Shown: positions 13,826 to 22,764, counted from the first letter of the stretch. The stretch is 34,856 bases of DNA from Actinomycetes bacterium (GCA_021792405.1 JAJYUU010000046.1:1-34856), one strand, 5' to 3'. Notes: generated from the letters alone by a model not told the origin. Translations and numbers: made by a program.

Positions 13826-15808
13826 GTGACACTGGTGGGCGAGTTCGAGGTGGTTGGCTCGGGCGAACTGGATCTGGGAATCCCGGAGAGCGCGTTTGAG
13901 CCGCCGGCGGGGCAGCGGCGCGCCGGGCTGATGCCGGATGATGACGCTGCGCCGGCTAGCGCCGAGGCAGGCGCCGGCCAGGGGCTGTCGGCTGGCGAGC
14001 CGGGGTGGCGGTGCGAAGACTGGGTCGATGCGGGCTGGGACCCGTGCGACTGGGGCGATCCGGAGACCGACCCCGACGATGAGCAGGCGTGGCTTGCAAG
14101 CTTGCCTGCCGAGGTGCGGGAAGAGTTCCTGGCTGGTGCGTGGACTGGTGATGGCGAGCTGGTACCGGCCGGGTTCTTGCATCACATGCGCACCGGTCCT
14201 GGTGGAGCCGGGTTCGCGGCTGGCGGAGCGCTGGACAGGCTGGCGCCTGGGCCGTGGCTGGCCGATGCGGTCGCTGCCGCCGCAGCGGACGGGCACGATC
14301 AGCTTGGTGAATCGGAACTGATCGGAGTGCTGTGCGGGTGGCGGCGGATGAGCTCATGGGCGGCGGCGGGGGAAGCCGCCGCAGTGCTGGCGCTGAGCCG
14401 CCGCCGGGCTGCCCAGTCGGAGGGCATCGGCACCGAGCACCTCAGCGAGCACGTCAGCGACGAGCTAGCGGCGGCGCTCACGCTCACCGGGCGTTCGGCA
14501 GGTCGGCTGCTATCGCTGTCGCGCGGGCTGGCGCGGCTGCCGGCAGTGCATGCCGCCCTGGAGCGAGGTGAGATCGACTGGGCGAAGACGTGCGTGTTCG
14601 TCGATGAACTGGGTGTGCTGGAGAGCGACGAGGCTGCGCGGGAAATCGCGAGCCGGATGATCGGCCGCGCCGGGGCCGGCGGGTGGACGACCGGGCAGTT
14701 GCGGGCGCGGCTGCGCCAGGCGGTGCTGGCCGCCGACCCAGGCGCCGCGGTGCGCCGCCGCCGGGAAGCGCGAGCAGACGCCGACGTGGAGTCGTGGGAT
14801 GAGCCGTCGGGTAACGCAGCGCTGGCCGGGCGGGAGCTCCCGCCGGCGCAAGTGATCGCCGCGATGGCCCGGCTTACCGCGCTGGCCCGATGGCTGCACG
14901 ACCATGGCGCGGCAGGCACCATGGGGCAGCTGCGCGCCGCAGCCTACGCCGCGCTGCTGGCTGGCCGTCCGGTCGAGTCATTGCTGCCAGGGTTAACCCG
15001 TCGCAGCGGGTCGGCTGGCGCCGCCGCCGATCCCGGCAGCGCAGCTGAGTCCGCCCAGAACGTGCCGGGCGGAGCCAGCACGTCAGCCGGCGCCAGCACG
15101 TCAGCCGATGAGACCGGCTCGGCCGCCGCCAGCCCACTGGGGACGGGACTGGTTGGTGCTGGCGCGACGGATGCCGGGCCGCCACTGACCGGAAGCGAGC
15201 ATTGCTGGCCGGCGCTGTCGGGGACCGTGCACCTGACGATGCCGCTGTCGGCGTGGATTGGCGGCGGGCAGCCCGGCGAGGTGGCCGGCCACGGACCGGT
15301 TGACGCAACGGTGAGCCGGGAGCTGGCCGCCATGCTCGCGGCCGACCCGGCTACCCGGTGGTGCCTGACTGTGACCGGTGCGGACGGCCGGGCGGTGGCT
15401 CACGCATGCGCCCGCAGCGGCCCCGCAGCCGGCGAGCCGGCGTTGCGATGGGCGGCCGGGCTGCGCGCTCGCCTGGGTCTGCTCGAGGATACCGCGTGCA
15501 GCCACGCAGCCCAGTCGGCCAGCTACCGGCCGCCCGCGGCGCTGCGGCATCTGGTCTGCGTGCGGCAGCGCACCTGCTGCTATCCCGGCTGCCGCCGCCC
15601 CGCGGCGCGCTGTGATCTCGACCACACCGTGCCATTCGACAAGGGCGGCCCGACCTGCCTCTGCAATCTGGCGCCGTGCTGCAGGCGTCATCATCGCGCC
15701 AAGCAGGCACCCGGCTGGTGCCTGGAGCAACGCCGGCCAGGGCAAATGACCTGGCAAACACCCAGCGGCCGCAGATACGAAACGGCTGGTGACCCCTACC
15801 CGGCCTGA
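13826..15808 (+). CDS. DUF222 plus HNH endonuclease (13E12-repeat family)
   Basis: A 660-residue protein with an acidic N-terminal region, a DUF222 helical domain (about 165-390) and a C-terminal HNH nuclease domain. The HNH core is CYPGCRRPAARCDLDHTVPF with the catalytic DH pair, followed by LCNLAPCCRRHHRAKQAPGW; the paired cysteines (CYPGC, CLCN, CC) bind structural zinc. This is the architecture of the mycobacterial 13E12 repeat proteins, which are often multicopy and of uncertain role. A low-complexity Ser/Ala/Thr/Gly linker (about 390-440) separates the domains and includes a short tandem repeat. Two GTG starts (13826 and 13835) are possible, neither with ideal ribosome-binding spacing. 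The long uninterrupted frame suggests it is maintained. No inteins or flanking repeats were seen. Confidence 0.88.
   Translation: MTLVGEFEVVGSGELDLGIPESAFEPPAGQRRAGLMPDDDAAPASAEAGAGQGLSAGEPGWRCEDWVDAGWDPCDWGDPETDPDDEQAWLASLPAEVREEFLAGAWTGDGELVPAGFLHHMRTGPGGAGFAAGGALDRLAPGPWLADAVAAAAADGHDQLGESELIGVLCGWRRMSSWAAAGEAAAVLALSRRRAAQSEGIGTEHLSEHVSDELAAALTLTGRSAGRLLSLSRGLARLPAVHAALERGEIDWAKTCVFVDELGVLESDEAAREIASRMIGRAGAGGWTTGQLRARLRQAVLAADPGAAVRRRREARADADVESWDEPSGNAALAGRELPPAQVIAAMARLTALARWLHDHGAAGTMGQLRAAAYAALLAGRPVESLLPGLTRRSGSAGAAADPGSAAESAQNVPGGASTSAGASTSADETGSAAASPLGTGLVGAGATDAGPPLTGSEHCWPALSGTVHLTMPLSAWIGGGQPGEVAGHGPVDATVSRELAAMLAADPATRWCLTVTGADGRAVAHACARSGPAAGEPALRWAAGLRARLGLLEDTACSHAAQSASYRPPAALRHLVCVRQRTCCYPGCRRPAARCDLDHTVPFDKGGPTCLCNLAPCCRRHHRAKQAPGWCLEQRRPGQMTWQTPSGRRYETAGDPYPA
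15071..15106 (+). repeat. 18-bp tandem duplication in the DUF222-HNH linker
   Basis: Two 18-base units, 15071-15088 and 15089-15106, match at 17 of 18 positions and encode the repeated GASTSA motif of the interdomain linker. It is in frame and typical of slippage in a disordered linker. Confidence 0.8.
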
Positions 15809-15827
15809 GCCTCCACCGGCCTGAAGC

Positions 15828-15849
15828 CTAGCGATCGACGGATCGCTAG
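15828..15849. terminator. Bidirectional hairpin between convergent genes
   Basis: CTAGCGATC (15828-15836) and GATCGCTAG (15841-15849) form a perfect 9-bp stem with the tetraloop GACG. It fills the 37-base gap between the HNH and acyl-CoA ligase genes, and its right arm contains the ligase stop codon. No T-tract is present. A bidirectional terminator is the simplest reading. Confidence 0.65.
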
Positions 15850-17363
15850 CTGCCGCGCAGCTCCGTCTTGAGGATCTTGCCTGACGGCCCTTTGGGCAGT
15901 TCCGGCAGGAACCTGACTTCGCGCGGGTACTTGTAGGCGGCGAGCCGATCGCGACAGTAGGAGATGATCTCTGCCGCGCTGAGGCTGGCGCCATCCTCGA
16001 GCACTACCACGGCGACCACCTCCTCGCCGAGCCGCGAGTCTGGTTTGCCGATGACCGCGGCTTCGCGGATTCCGGGGTGCGCGTACAGCACCTCTTCGAT
16101 CTCGCGCGGGTAGACGTTGTAGCCACCGCGGATGACCAGGTCCTTGGTGCGGTCCACGATGAAGTAGAAACCGTCGGAGTCGACGTAGCCCAGGTCGCCG
16201 GTATGCAGCCAGCCGCCCTTGAGCGCTGCGGCGGTCGCCTCCGGCCGATTGCGGTATCCCTTCATCACGTTGTGCCCGCGGATCAGGATTTCCCCGATGT
16301 GGTCAGGCCCGGCATCAAGCGGCCGGTCATCGCTGTCCGCGACGCGCATCTGCACGCCCCAGATCGGCTTGCCCACCGACAGCGGCCGCCGGTCGCCTGG
16401 CCGGTTGAACGATGTCGTGCTGCCTGTCTCGGACAGGCCGTAACCCTCGAGCACCTCGATGCCGTATTTAGCTTCGAATGTCTTCATGACGTCTTCGGGC
16501 AGCGAGGCACCGCCGGAGACGGCTACCCGCAGCGCGCCCAGGTCACGGCCGCTGACGTCCAGCTGGGCCAGTGCGTGCAGCATCGTGGGCACGCCGGCGA
16601 TCACCGTGCAGCGGTCCGCTTCGATCGCGGCGAGCACGGCGCCGGGCTCGAACCGCGGCACGATCGACAGGCAGCCGCCGTGGCGGACGCTCACGTTGAT
16701 GACTGACGACAACCCGAAGACGTGGAAGAACGGCAGCACCGCCAGCGTGACGTCGTCTGGCCGGGCGCCGAACAGCTGGCCGGACACCGAGCAGTTCATG
16801 TACAGCAGGAAGTGGGTGAGCTCGGCGCCCTTTGGCTTGCCGGTCGTGCCGCTGGTATAGATGAGGACAGCGGTGTCATCGGAGTTGCCGGGCCAGATCT
16901 CGCCGCCCGGCTCGGTGAGCGGTCCGCTAGCCATCAGCTCGCTCGCCGGGCGCGCCGCTACGCCGGGGGCCGGCTCACCGATGAGGTACAGCGGGACGCC
17001 GGCCAGCCCGCACGCCTTGACTGCGTCCCCGTGCAGCCCGGCAAAGCCGAGCATGATGCTGGCGCCGGAGTCGGCCAGCTGGTACTCGATCTCCGGTGCC
17101 TTGAGCAGCGGGTTCATGGGCAGCACCGTCATCCCGGCCTTGAGCGCGCCGAAGTACGCGGTAAGGAACTCCGGCACGTTCGGGAGCTGGACGGCAACAA
17201 CCTGGCCCGGCCTCAGGCCGGAGCGGGCAAGACCTGCCGCGAACTTGCCGGACTCCTCGTCAAGCTCGCCGTAGGTCGCGGTGACGCCGGCCGCACGGTA
17301 AGCGGGTGCATCGGGGAACGAGGCTGCTGTCTCCCGAAGGATCGCCGCCAGGTTGAAGCTCAT
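15846..17363 (-). CDS. AMP-forming long-chain acyl-CoA ligase
   Basis: A 505-residue member of the ANL adenylating superfamily, which activates a carboxylic acid to the acyl-AMP and then the CoA thioester. Motifs are complete: P-loop YTSGTTGKPKG (169-179), A5 GYGLSETG (307-314), A7 HTGDLG (387-392), A8 DRTKDLVIRGGYNVYP (404-419), and the catalytic C-terminal lysine in PKGPSGKILK (Lys496). Length and the RGGYNVYP hinge fit fatty-acyl-CoA ligases rather than NRPS domains; no carrier domain is attached. The ATG is preceded by GAGG. It is divergent from a lipase-like hydrolase and a wax-ester/triacylglycerol synthase, so supplying acyl-CoA for lipid storage or recycling freed fatty acids is a fair inference. 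Chain-length preference is unknown. Confidence 0.92.
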   Translation of the reverse strand: MSFNLAAILRETAASFPDAPAYRAAGVTATYGELDEESGKFAAGLARSGLRPGQVVAVQLPNVPEFLTAYFGALKAGMTVLPMNPLLKAPEIEYQLADSGASIMLGFAGLHGDAVKACGLAGVPLYLIGEPAPGVAARPASELMASGPLTEPGGEIWPGNSDDTAVLIYTSGTTGKPKGAELTHFLLYMNCSVSGQLFGARPDDVTLAVLPFFHVFGLSSVINVSVRHGGCLSIVPRFEPGAVLAAIEADRCTVIAGVPTMLHALAQLDVSGRDLGALRVAVSGGASLPEDVMKTFEAKYGIEVLEGYGLSETGSTTSFNRPGDRRPLSVGKPIWGVQMRVADSDDRPLDAGPDHIGEILIRGHNVMKGYRNRPEATAAALKGGWLHTGDLGYVDSDGFYFIVDRTKDLVIRGGYNVYPREIEEVLYAHPGIREAAVIGKPDSRLGEEVVAVVVLEDGASLSAAEIISYCRDRLAAYKYPREVRFLPELPKGPSGKILKTELRGS

Positions 17364-17385
17364 TCAGACCTCGGGGAAGCTTTCG

Positions 17386-17413
17386 TTGCGGCACAGAATG
17401 TGAGACATATAAT
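17386..17413 (+). promoter_or_regulatory. Sigma-70-like promoter for the lipase/WS-DGAT transcript
   Basis: A consensus -10 TATAAT sits at 17408-17413, 16 bases after TTGCGG (17386-17391). Initiation near 17420 would leave a leader of about 60 bases before the hydrolase ATG. Such an A+T-rich patch stands out here. On the opposite strand the same patch gives TATTAT (17414-17409), which could serve the divergent ligase gene. Confidence 0.55.
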
Positions 17414-17480
17414 AGAGGTGTATCAGCGGGCTGCCTAGCGGCCGTCGGTAACAGGGCAGTCTGCGTGACGGGAGCGAGCA

Positions 17481-18290
17481 ATGGCGCACGCAGTCCGTGA
17501 GACTCGGCCAGCCGGTGACGGTACTCCCGCTGGTAGCCCGTCCCTGGGGCTGCTGCTCACCGAGCCGGCCAGAGGGCTCGCCGACCTCGTCACGCTGCCG
17601 CTAGTTGCGCCGTGGCTGTCAATCGCACCGCGCGGCGATGGCCACGGAGTGCTGGTGCTGCCTGGCTTGCTGGCCTCAGACTCCAGCACCACGGTGCTCC
17701 GCCGGTTCCTGCGCCTGCTCGGTTACCAGGTCCGGGGCTGGGCCCTTGGCCGCAACAACGGTCCGACCGATCATGTGCTCGATGGCCTCCCGGTCATGCT
17801 GGCGGACTTCGCCGGCCAGACCGGGCGGCCAGTGTCGCTGGTCGGCTGGAGCCTCGGCGGCATCTACGCCAGGGAAATGGCTCGCCAGCACGCTGAGCAG
17901 GTCCGTCAGGTAATCACGCTCGGGAGCCCGTTCGCGATGACCGACATCCGGCAAAGCTACGCTGACCGGGCTTACCGGCGCCGCGCGAGCACGCACGCAA
18001 GCGGTCGGGTGCCGGACCTCAAGCAGATCAGCCAGCCGATCACCGTGCCGTCGACGGCGGTCTACTCGCGACGGGACGGGATCGTGTCGTGGCAGGCCTG
18101 CATCGAACCGGAAACCGAGCTTCACACGAACGTAGAAGTTCGCTGTGCGCACCTGGGCTTCGGCGTCGACCCGGCCACGCTCTGGCTGATTGCCGACCGG
18201 CTCGCAGTGCCGCCCGGTGAGCGGCGCGAGTTCCGGCCGCCGACCGCGCTCCGCCCGCTGTACCCCGGCCGCGACGCACGTCCGGAATAG
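17481..18290 (+). CDS. Alpha/beta-hydrolase, lipase-like
   Basis: A 269-residue alpha/beta-hydrolase. The oxyanion and first-strand region is GVLVLPGLLASDSST (56-70), and the nucleophile elbow is GWSLGG with Ser124. Plausible remaining triad residues are Asp199 in YSRRDGIVSW and His224 in CAHLGFGVDP. The arrangement resembles PGAP1/LipA-type esterases that act on lipids. There is no signal peptide; the N-terminus has only a modest hydrophobic stretch (LADLVTLPLVAPWLSI), so it is probably cytoplasmic or membrane-associated. It starts at an ATG with GGGAG upstream. Six bases separate it from the acyltransferase gene, indicating an operon and a role in acyl-lipid turnover or synthesis. Confidence 0.85.
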   Translation: MAHAVRETRPAGDGTPAGSPSLGLLLTEPARGLADLVTLPLVAPWLSIAPRGDGHGVLVLPGLLASDSSTTVLRRFLRLLGYQVRGWALGRNNGPTDHVLDGLPVMLADFAGQTGRPVSLVGWSLGGIYAREMARQHAEQVRQVITLGSPFAMTDIRQSYADRAYRRRASTHASGRVPDLKQISQPITVPSTAVYSRRDGIVSWQACIEPETELHTNVEVRCAHLGFGVDPATLWLIADRLAVPPGERREFRPPTALRPLYPGRDARPE

Positions 18291-18296
18291 CTCGCG

Positions 18297-19721
18297 ATGC
18301 AGCAGCTCACCGGACTGGACGCCGCGTTCCTGGCGCTGGAGACCGCCAACTCGACCGGGCACGTCGGCGGCGTCTGCATTGTCGAGGAGTCCCGTGCCTC
18401 GGCTCCGTTGACGCTGGCACGGCTTACCGAGGTAGTCGGCGCCCGCTTGCCGCTGGTCCCGGTGCTGCGCCGCAAGCTGCTGAACGTGCCGCTCGGTTTA
18501 GACCAGCCGTACTGGGTTGACGACCCTAGCTTCGACATCGAGTACCACATCAGGGAACTCGCGCTGCCCCGGCCGGGCTCCGAAGCCCAGCTCACCGAGC
18601 AGGTCGCCCGCCTGCATGCCCGGCCGCTTGACCGCAGCAAGCCGCTGTGGGAGATCTACCTGATCACCGGACTCGCCCGGCGGCGCGCCGCGGTCTACAC
18701 CAAGATTCATCACGCGGCGATCGACGGCGTGTCCGGCGTTGAACTGCTGACCATACTGCTCGATCTGCATCCCGACGGCCGTGAGCTCCCCGCTGTGAGA
18801 CCGTTCGTGCCCGCCAGGCCACCCGGCTACGCCGCGCTCACGGCACTGGCGGCCGCCCGGCTCGCCTGGCGGCCGGTGCAGGCCGTGCGCTTCACCAATG
18901 AGCTGGTCAGAGTGCTGCCAACGCTGGCGCCGGCGCTCGGCAACCTGGTCGGCGGCCTGCTGGGGCTGAACCGGGGAGACGGCGAAGTCATCCCGACCAC
19001 GCCGGGCCGGGCCCCGGCTACCCCGTTCAACCGGCCGATCACCGCGCACCGGCGACTTGCGTTTCGCAGCGTGGACCTCGACAGCGTGAAGGCGGTCAAG
19101 AACGCGTTCGGCGTGTCCGTGAACGATGTGGTGATGGCCATGTGCGCGGGCGCCCTGCGGCACTGGCTCGCCGACCGCAGCGCACTGCCCGATCTGCCGC
19201 TGATCGCGATGATCCCGGTGTCCGTCCGCGATCCGGCTGGCAAGACCGGGATGGGAAACAAGGTCTCGGCGATGCTGGCGGTCCTGCCGACTAACGTCGA
19301 GGACCCGGCAGAGCGCGTCGCGGTCGCGCATGCCGCCACGAAGATGGCCAAGGCGCAGCACGCGGTGATCCCCCAGGGACTCGTCGACCAGGTCAGTGAT
19401 TTTGCCCTGCCGGCGCTGACCGCGCGGGCCGCGCGGGTGGTGTTCGCTACCGGCGTGCTGCACCGGCTGCCGCCGTTCAACCTGTGCATCTCGAATGTGC
19501 CGGGCCCGAACATCCCGGTGTACCTGTGCGGGGCCAAGCTGCTGGCGCACTATCCGGTGTCGGTGATCACCGATGGTCAGGGACTGAACATCACCGTGGT
19601 CGGCTACCTAGGCCGGCTGCACTTCGGGCTGGTGTCCTGCCGCGAACTCATTCCCGACCTCGACGCGCTTGCTGACTACCTGGTGGAGGAACTGGCCCAC
19701 CTGGTGAAGGCGGCGAGCTAG
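18297..19721 (+). CDS. Wax ester synthase/diacylglycerol acyltransferase (WS/DGAT)
   Basis: A 474-residue acyl-CoA-dependent acyltransferase that esterifies diacylglycerol or long-chain alcohols. The catalytic motif HHxxxDG is intact as HHAAIDG (138-144). The N-terminus QQLTGLDAAFLALETANSTG is the standard WS/DGAT opening, and the C-terminal NVPGPNIPVYLCGAKL and GQGLNITVVGYLGRLHFGLV are the conserved DUF1298 half. Full length for the family. Lying in one operon with a lipase-like protein and a TetR regulator, and opposite an acyl-CoA ligase, it points to triacylglycerol or wax-ester storage. Actinobacteria often carry several paralogues, so this one may be specialised. Confidence 0.95.
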   Translation: MQQLTGLDAAFLALETANSTGHVGGVCIVEESRASAPLTLARLTEVVGARLPLVPVLRRKLLNVPLGLDQPYWVDDPSFDIEYHIRELALPRPGSEAQLTEQVARLHARPLDRSKPLWEIYLITGLARRRAAVYTKIHHAAIDGVSGVELLTILLDLHPDGRELPAVRPFVPARPPGYAALTALAAARLAWRPVQAVRFTNELVRVLPTLAPALGNLVGGLLGLNRGDGEVIPTTPGRAPATPFNRPITAHRRLAFRSVDLDSVKAVKNAFGVSVNDVVMAMCAGALRHWLADRSALPDLPLIAMIPVSVRDPAGKTGMGNKVSAMLAVLPTNVEDPAERVAVAHAATKMAKAQHAVIPQGLVDQVSDFALPALTARAARVVFATGVLHRLPPFNLCISNVPGPNIPVYLCGAKLLAHYPVSVITDGQGLNITVVGYLGRLHFGLVSCRELIPDLDALADYLVEELAHLVKAAS

Positions 19722-19723
19722 GG

Positions 19724-20368
19724 ATGCCGATGCCAGATCTTCGCGCGCGGCCGCGCATCGGCGACGACGTGCAGGCCGTATTGCCGGACGGGACGGCGCC
19801 GCCTGCGGCGGTGCCGCCGCGGATGTTCGCTGCTGCTGCGGCCGCCTACGATTCCGGTCGGCGGCTCGACATGCAGTCGCTGGCAAGGCATCTGGGCGTC
19901 GGCCGCGCGACGCTTTACCGCCGGGCTGGCAATCGCGAGGACTTGCTCGACGAGGTGATCTGGTGGCGGACCCGGCGCCTGGTCACGCTCCAGCTGCTGA
20001 TGTCACATCGCCTGTCGGGCGCGGACCGGATCGCCGCGGTGGTCGGTGGCGTGCTCCGCGGCGTCGAGGCGGACTTGCCGTTGCGAGCCTTCATCGAGTC
20101 CGATCCCGAGACCGCTCTGCGGATTCTCACCGGCCGCCGCAGCGTCACCGCGACCGGCCTGACCGCCGCGCTGGAGCGGCTCATCGATCTGGAGCGCAGC
20201 CGGGGCTGCTTCGATGCCGAACTGGACACCGGCGCGCTCGCCTATGCCATTATGCGCATCAGCGAAGGTTTCCTCTACGCAGACGTGCTCGCGAACCGGG
20301 CCGCCGGCAGCGGCCGTGCCGTGACGGTCATCCGGGCGCTGCTGGCCGGACTGGACCGGACACGCTGA
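19724..20368 (+). CDS. TetR-family transcriptional regulator (QsdR-like)
   Basis: A 214-residue regulator. A helix-turn-helix at about residues 42-80 (FAAAAAAYDSGRRLDMQSLA, then HLGVGRATLYRRAGNREDLL) is followed by an all-helical ligand domain resembling the QsdR-type C-terminal domain (ESDPETALRILTGRRSVTAT, ERSRGCFDAELDTGALAYAI). The ATG lies two bases after the WS/DGAT stop, so it is translated with that operon and probably senses an acyl compound to adjust it. A 30-residue Pro/Ala-rich extension precedes the DNA-binding domain. Confidence 0.88.
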   Translation: MPMPDLRARPRIGDDVQAVLPDGTAPPAAVPPRMFAAAAAAYDSGRRLDMQSLARHLGVGRATLYRRAGNREDLLDEVIWWRTRRLVTLQLLMSHRLSGADRIAAVVGGVLRGVEADLPLRAFIESDPETALRILTGRRSVTATGLTAALERLIDLERSRGCFDAELDTGALAYAIMRISEGFLYADVLANRAAGSGRAVTVIRALLAGLDRTR

Positions 20369-20386
20369 CACCCCGGCGGATGAGCG

Positions 20387-21562
20387 TCAGGTCTCAGCCG
20401 CCAGGCCGAGCTCAGCCATTATCGCGGCGGTGTGATCGCCGACCGAGGGGACCTTGCCCATCGCGGGCTCGCGGCCGGGCACCGTCACCGGTGGCAGCAG
20501 CGCGCGCACCGGGCCGGCCGGCGTCGCCACATCCCGCCAGCGATCGCGGGCGGCAAGCTGGGGGTGCGCGGCGAACTCGGCCGGCGTCCGCAGCCGCGCA
20601 TTCGCGATGCCGGCCGCGTCCAGCAGCCGCTCGGCCTGCGCAGTGGCCAGCCCGCCGAGCGCTGCCTCGATGATCGGCGTCAGCTCGGCGTCGTGCGCGA
20701 CCCGGTCGGGGTTGGTGGCGAAGCGCGGGTCCTCGATCAGCTCGGGCCGGCCGAGGATCTCCCGGCACAGCACTGCCCATTCGCGCTCGTTCTGCACCCC
20801 GATGAAGACCTTGCCGTCAGCCGCCGCGTACGGGCCGTACGGCGAGATCGACGCGTGCCTGGCACCGCTGCGCCGTGGCGGCTCACCGCCGTACACCGCG
20901 TAGAGGTAGGGCTGGGTCATCCACTCGCCGAGCGCATCGAGCATCGCCACATCGACGATCGAGCCCGCGCCGGTTCGCTCCCGCTCGTAGAGCGCTGTCA
21001 GCACGCCGCTGAACGCGTACATGCCAGCGGCGATGTCGGCCACCGAGATCCCTGCCTTGGCCGGCGAGTCGGCGGTCCCGGTGACCGACAGCAACCCGGC
21101 TTCGCACTGCACCAGCAAGTCATAGGCCTTCTTCCGGGCATGCGGGCCGGACGCGCCGTAGCCGGAGACCGAGCAGCAGATCAGCCGCGGATGCCGGGCG
21201 TGCAGGTCGTCAGCCGCGAGGCCGAGCCGCGCCGCGGCACCTGGGGCGAGGTTCTGCACGAAGACGTCCGCCCTCGCCAGCAGGGCGGCCAGGACGTCGC
21301 GGCCGCGCTCGCTTTTCACGTCCAGCGCGATGGACTCCTTGCCGCGGTTGAGCCAGACGAAATAGCTCGACTGCCCGAGCACGGTGGTGTCGTAGTCGCG
21401 GGCGAAGTCCCCGCGGCCAGGCCGCTCCACCTTGATCACCCTGGCGCCCAAGTCGGCTAGCTGGCGGGTGGCGAACGGCGCCGCTACCGCCTGCTCGAGC
21501 GAGACGACCATGATGCCGTCCAGCGGCAGCGCCCCTTGCGGCACCGGGCGAGCGGGCGTCAC
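20387..21562 (-). CDS. CaiB/BaiF class III CoA-transferase
   Basis: A 391-residue formyl-CoA-transferase-like enzyme that moves CoA between carboxylic acids by a ping-pong route through an aspartyl-CoA thioester. The conserved opening LPLDGIMVVSLEQAVAAPFA, LADLGARVIKVERPGRGDFA and the RGKESIALDVK strand are present. The catalytic aspartate is in KAYDLLVQCEAGL (Asp148 from this start). The GTG at 21562 was selected because it forms a GTGA overlap with the stop of the preceding MmgE/PrpD gene and gives normal family length; a start at 21640 would overlap 26 codons of that gene. Acceptor and donor acids are not determinable. Coupling to an MmgE/PrpD enzyme suggests a di- or tricarboxylate. Confidence 0.9.
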   Translation of the reverse strand: MTPARPVPQGALPLDGIMVVSLEQAVAAPFATRQLADLGARVIKVERPGRGDFARDYDTTVLGQSSYFVWLNRGKESIALDVKSERGRDVLAALLARADVFVQNLAPGAAARLGLAADDLHARHPRLICCSVSGYGASGPHARKKAYDLLVQCEAGLLSVTGTADSPAKAGISVADIAAGMYAFSGVLTALYERERTGAGSIVDVAMLDALGEWMTQPYLYAVYGGEPPRRSGARHASISPYGPYAAADGKVFIGVQNEREWAVLCREILGRPELIEDPRFATNPDRVAHDAELTPIIEAALGGLATAQAERLLDAAGIANARLRTPAEFAAHPQLAARDRWRDVATPAGPVRALLPPVTVPGREPAMGKVPSVGDHTAAIMAELGLAAET

Positions 21563-22764
21563 GGCACGAACCGGCGGAGCACGCCGACCACGTTCTGCCA
21601 GGTCCAGGCTGACCAGTCGGTGTCCAGCCCGGCCAGGCAATCGGCCAGCTTGCCGGACAGCTGCGCCGCTGTGGGCGGTCGCGCCGGGGAACCGGGGGGG
21701 AAGGCAAGCGCCGCGGTGTGCACAGCGCCGTTCCCGGTATGAACGCGTGCCTGAAGTTCTCCGTCGAGCAGCCCGTCGCCGCCGGGCAGCAGCGTCGTCT
21801 CGACCAGGGCGGTCAGCCTGCGGGCCGGGGCGCGGCGGACGGCATCGTCAGTGAAGCTGGCGAAGCCCGGGTAGCGGTCAAGCACGGCAGCGGCGGCCGC
21901 GTACTCCAGGCTGAATTTGCCCTGCAGACCGGTCTGCGGCCGGTGATGGATCAGCGGCACGACGGTCGCCTCGGGTGTACGCAGTTCGATACGCCGCACG
22001 TCAGCGGGGTCGAGCGCGGCTTCCGCAGCGAGTTCGGCCAGCGCGCTGATAGGGCGCTGGAGCGCATAACAGCACGGGTAGAGCTTCACGGCGAGCCCGT
22101 CCGGGACCGCCGGCCCCGCCAGGTCGGCGGAGCGCGGGTCCACCGGCTGCGCGCCGACCAGCGGCAACCACTCATCGAGCACGGTCTCATCCGCGCTAGC
22201 ACCGTCGGCGGCCAGCGTCGCGGCCCGGAGGCCGGCCTCCACGGCGAAGCCGACTTGCAGCGATTTAGCGTCGGTGCCAAAAGCCCGCTGCAGGCCTCCG
22301 GCAGCCGGCACCGAGAGCGCGATTGCGGTGGCGATCTGGCTGGCCTCCAGGCCAAGTGCCACGGCCGCGCCAGCGGCGGCCGCTGGCGCGCCGGCCGTGC
22401 AGGTCGCGTGCCAGCCGGCCGAGTAATGCGGCCAGCCGAGCGCGGTGCCGAGCCGTGCCATGACGCCGGCCGCGGCGAGGTAGGCGCGCGCGCCGCCGCC
22501 GGCCGTCAGCACGACCGGCACGCAAACGGCGCTGACGTGGGTGGTAGAGGGCATGTGCAGGTCATCGAAATCGAGCACGTGCGCCGCGGTTGCCCAGCGG
22601 CCCGCCTCGCTCAGGCTAGCCGCGACCTTCATCACCGGGTGCTCACGCGCGGCCAGCGCGACCGCCACTGTGTCCACCAAGGACCGGTCGGCGAGCGCAA
22701 GGTCTGCCGCCGTCGGCTCGATGTCTTGTGCCCACTGGGCGAGCACGCGGGCTGTCGATGTCAT
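21559..22764 (-). CDS. MmgE/PrpD-family enzyme (2-methylcitrate dehydratase / cis-aconitate decarboxylase fold)
   Basis: A 401-residue protein of the MmgE/PrpD family, which includes 2-methylcitrate dehydratase, cis-aconitate decarboxylase and iminodisuccinate epimerase. Visible family features are AHVLDFDDLHMPSTTHVSA near 60-80, GWPHYSAGWHATCTAGAPAA, the KLYPCCYALQRPISAL lysine-cysteine motif, and GLQGKFSLEYAAAAAVLDRY. It is about 50 residues shorter than typical PrpD. No prpC or prpB neighbour is present, so a methylcitrate cycle is not indicated. Overlap with a CoA-transferase suggests its product is then activated with CoA; itaconate or another unsaturated acid is one possibility, but this is conjecture. 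Confidence 0.87.
   Translation of the reverse strand: MTSTARVLAQWAQDIEPTAADLALADRSLVDTVAVALAAREHPVMKVAASLSEAGRWATAAHVLDFDDLHMPSTTHVSAVCVPVVLTAGGGARAYLAAAGVMARLGTALGWPHYSAGWHATCTAGAPAAAAGAAVALGLEASQIATAIALSVPAAGGLQRAFGTDAKSLQVGFAVEAGLRAATLAADGASADETVLDEWLPLVGAQPVDPRSADLAGPAVPDGLAVKLYPCCYALQRPISALAELAAEAALDPADVRRIELRTPEATVVPLIHHRPQTGLQGKFSLEYAAAAAVLDRYPGFASFTDDAVRRAPARRLTALVETTLLPGGDGLLDGELQARVHTGNGAVHTAALAFPPGSPARPPTAAQLSGKLADCLAGLDTDWSAWTWQNVVGVLRRFVP

Noticed and set aside
20387-22764. Methylcitrate cycle (prpD) for propionate.
   Set aside because: No prpC or prpB is adjacent, and the partner is a class III CoA-transferase, which is not part of that cycle.
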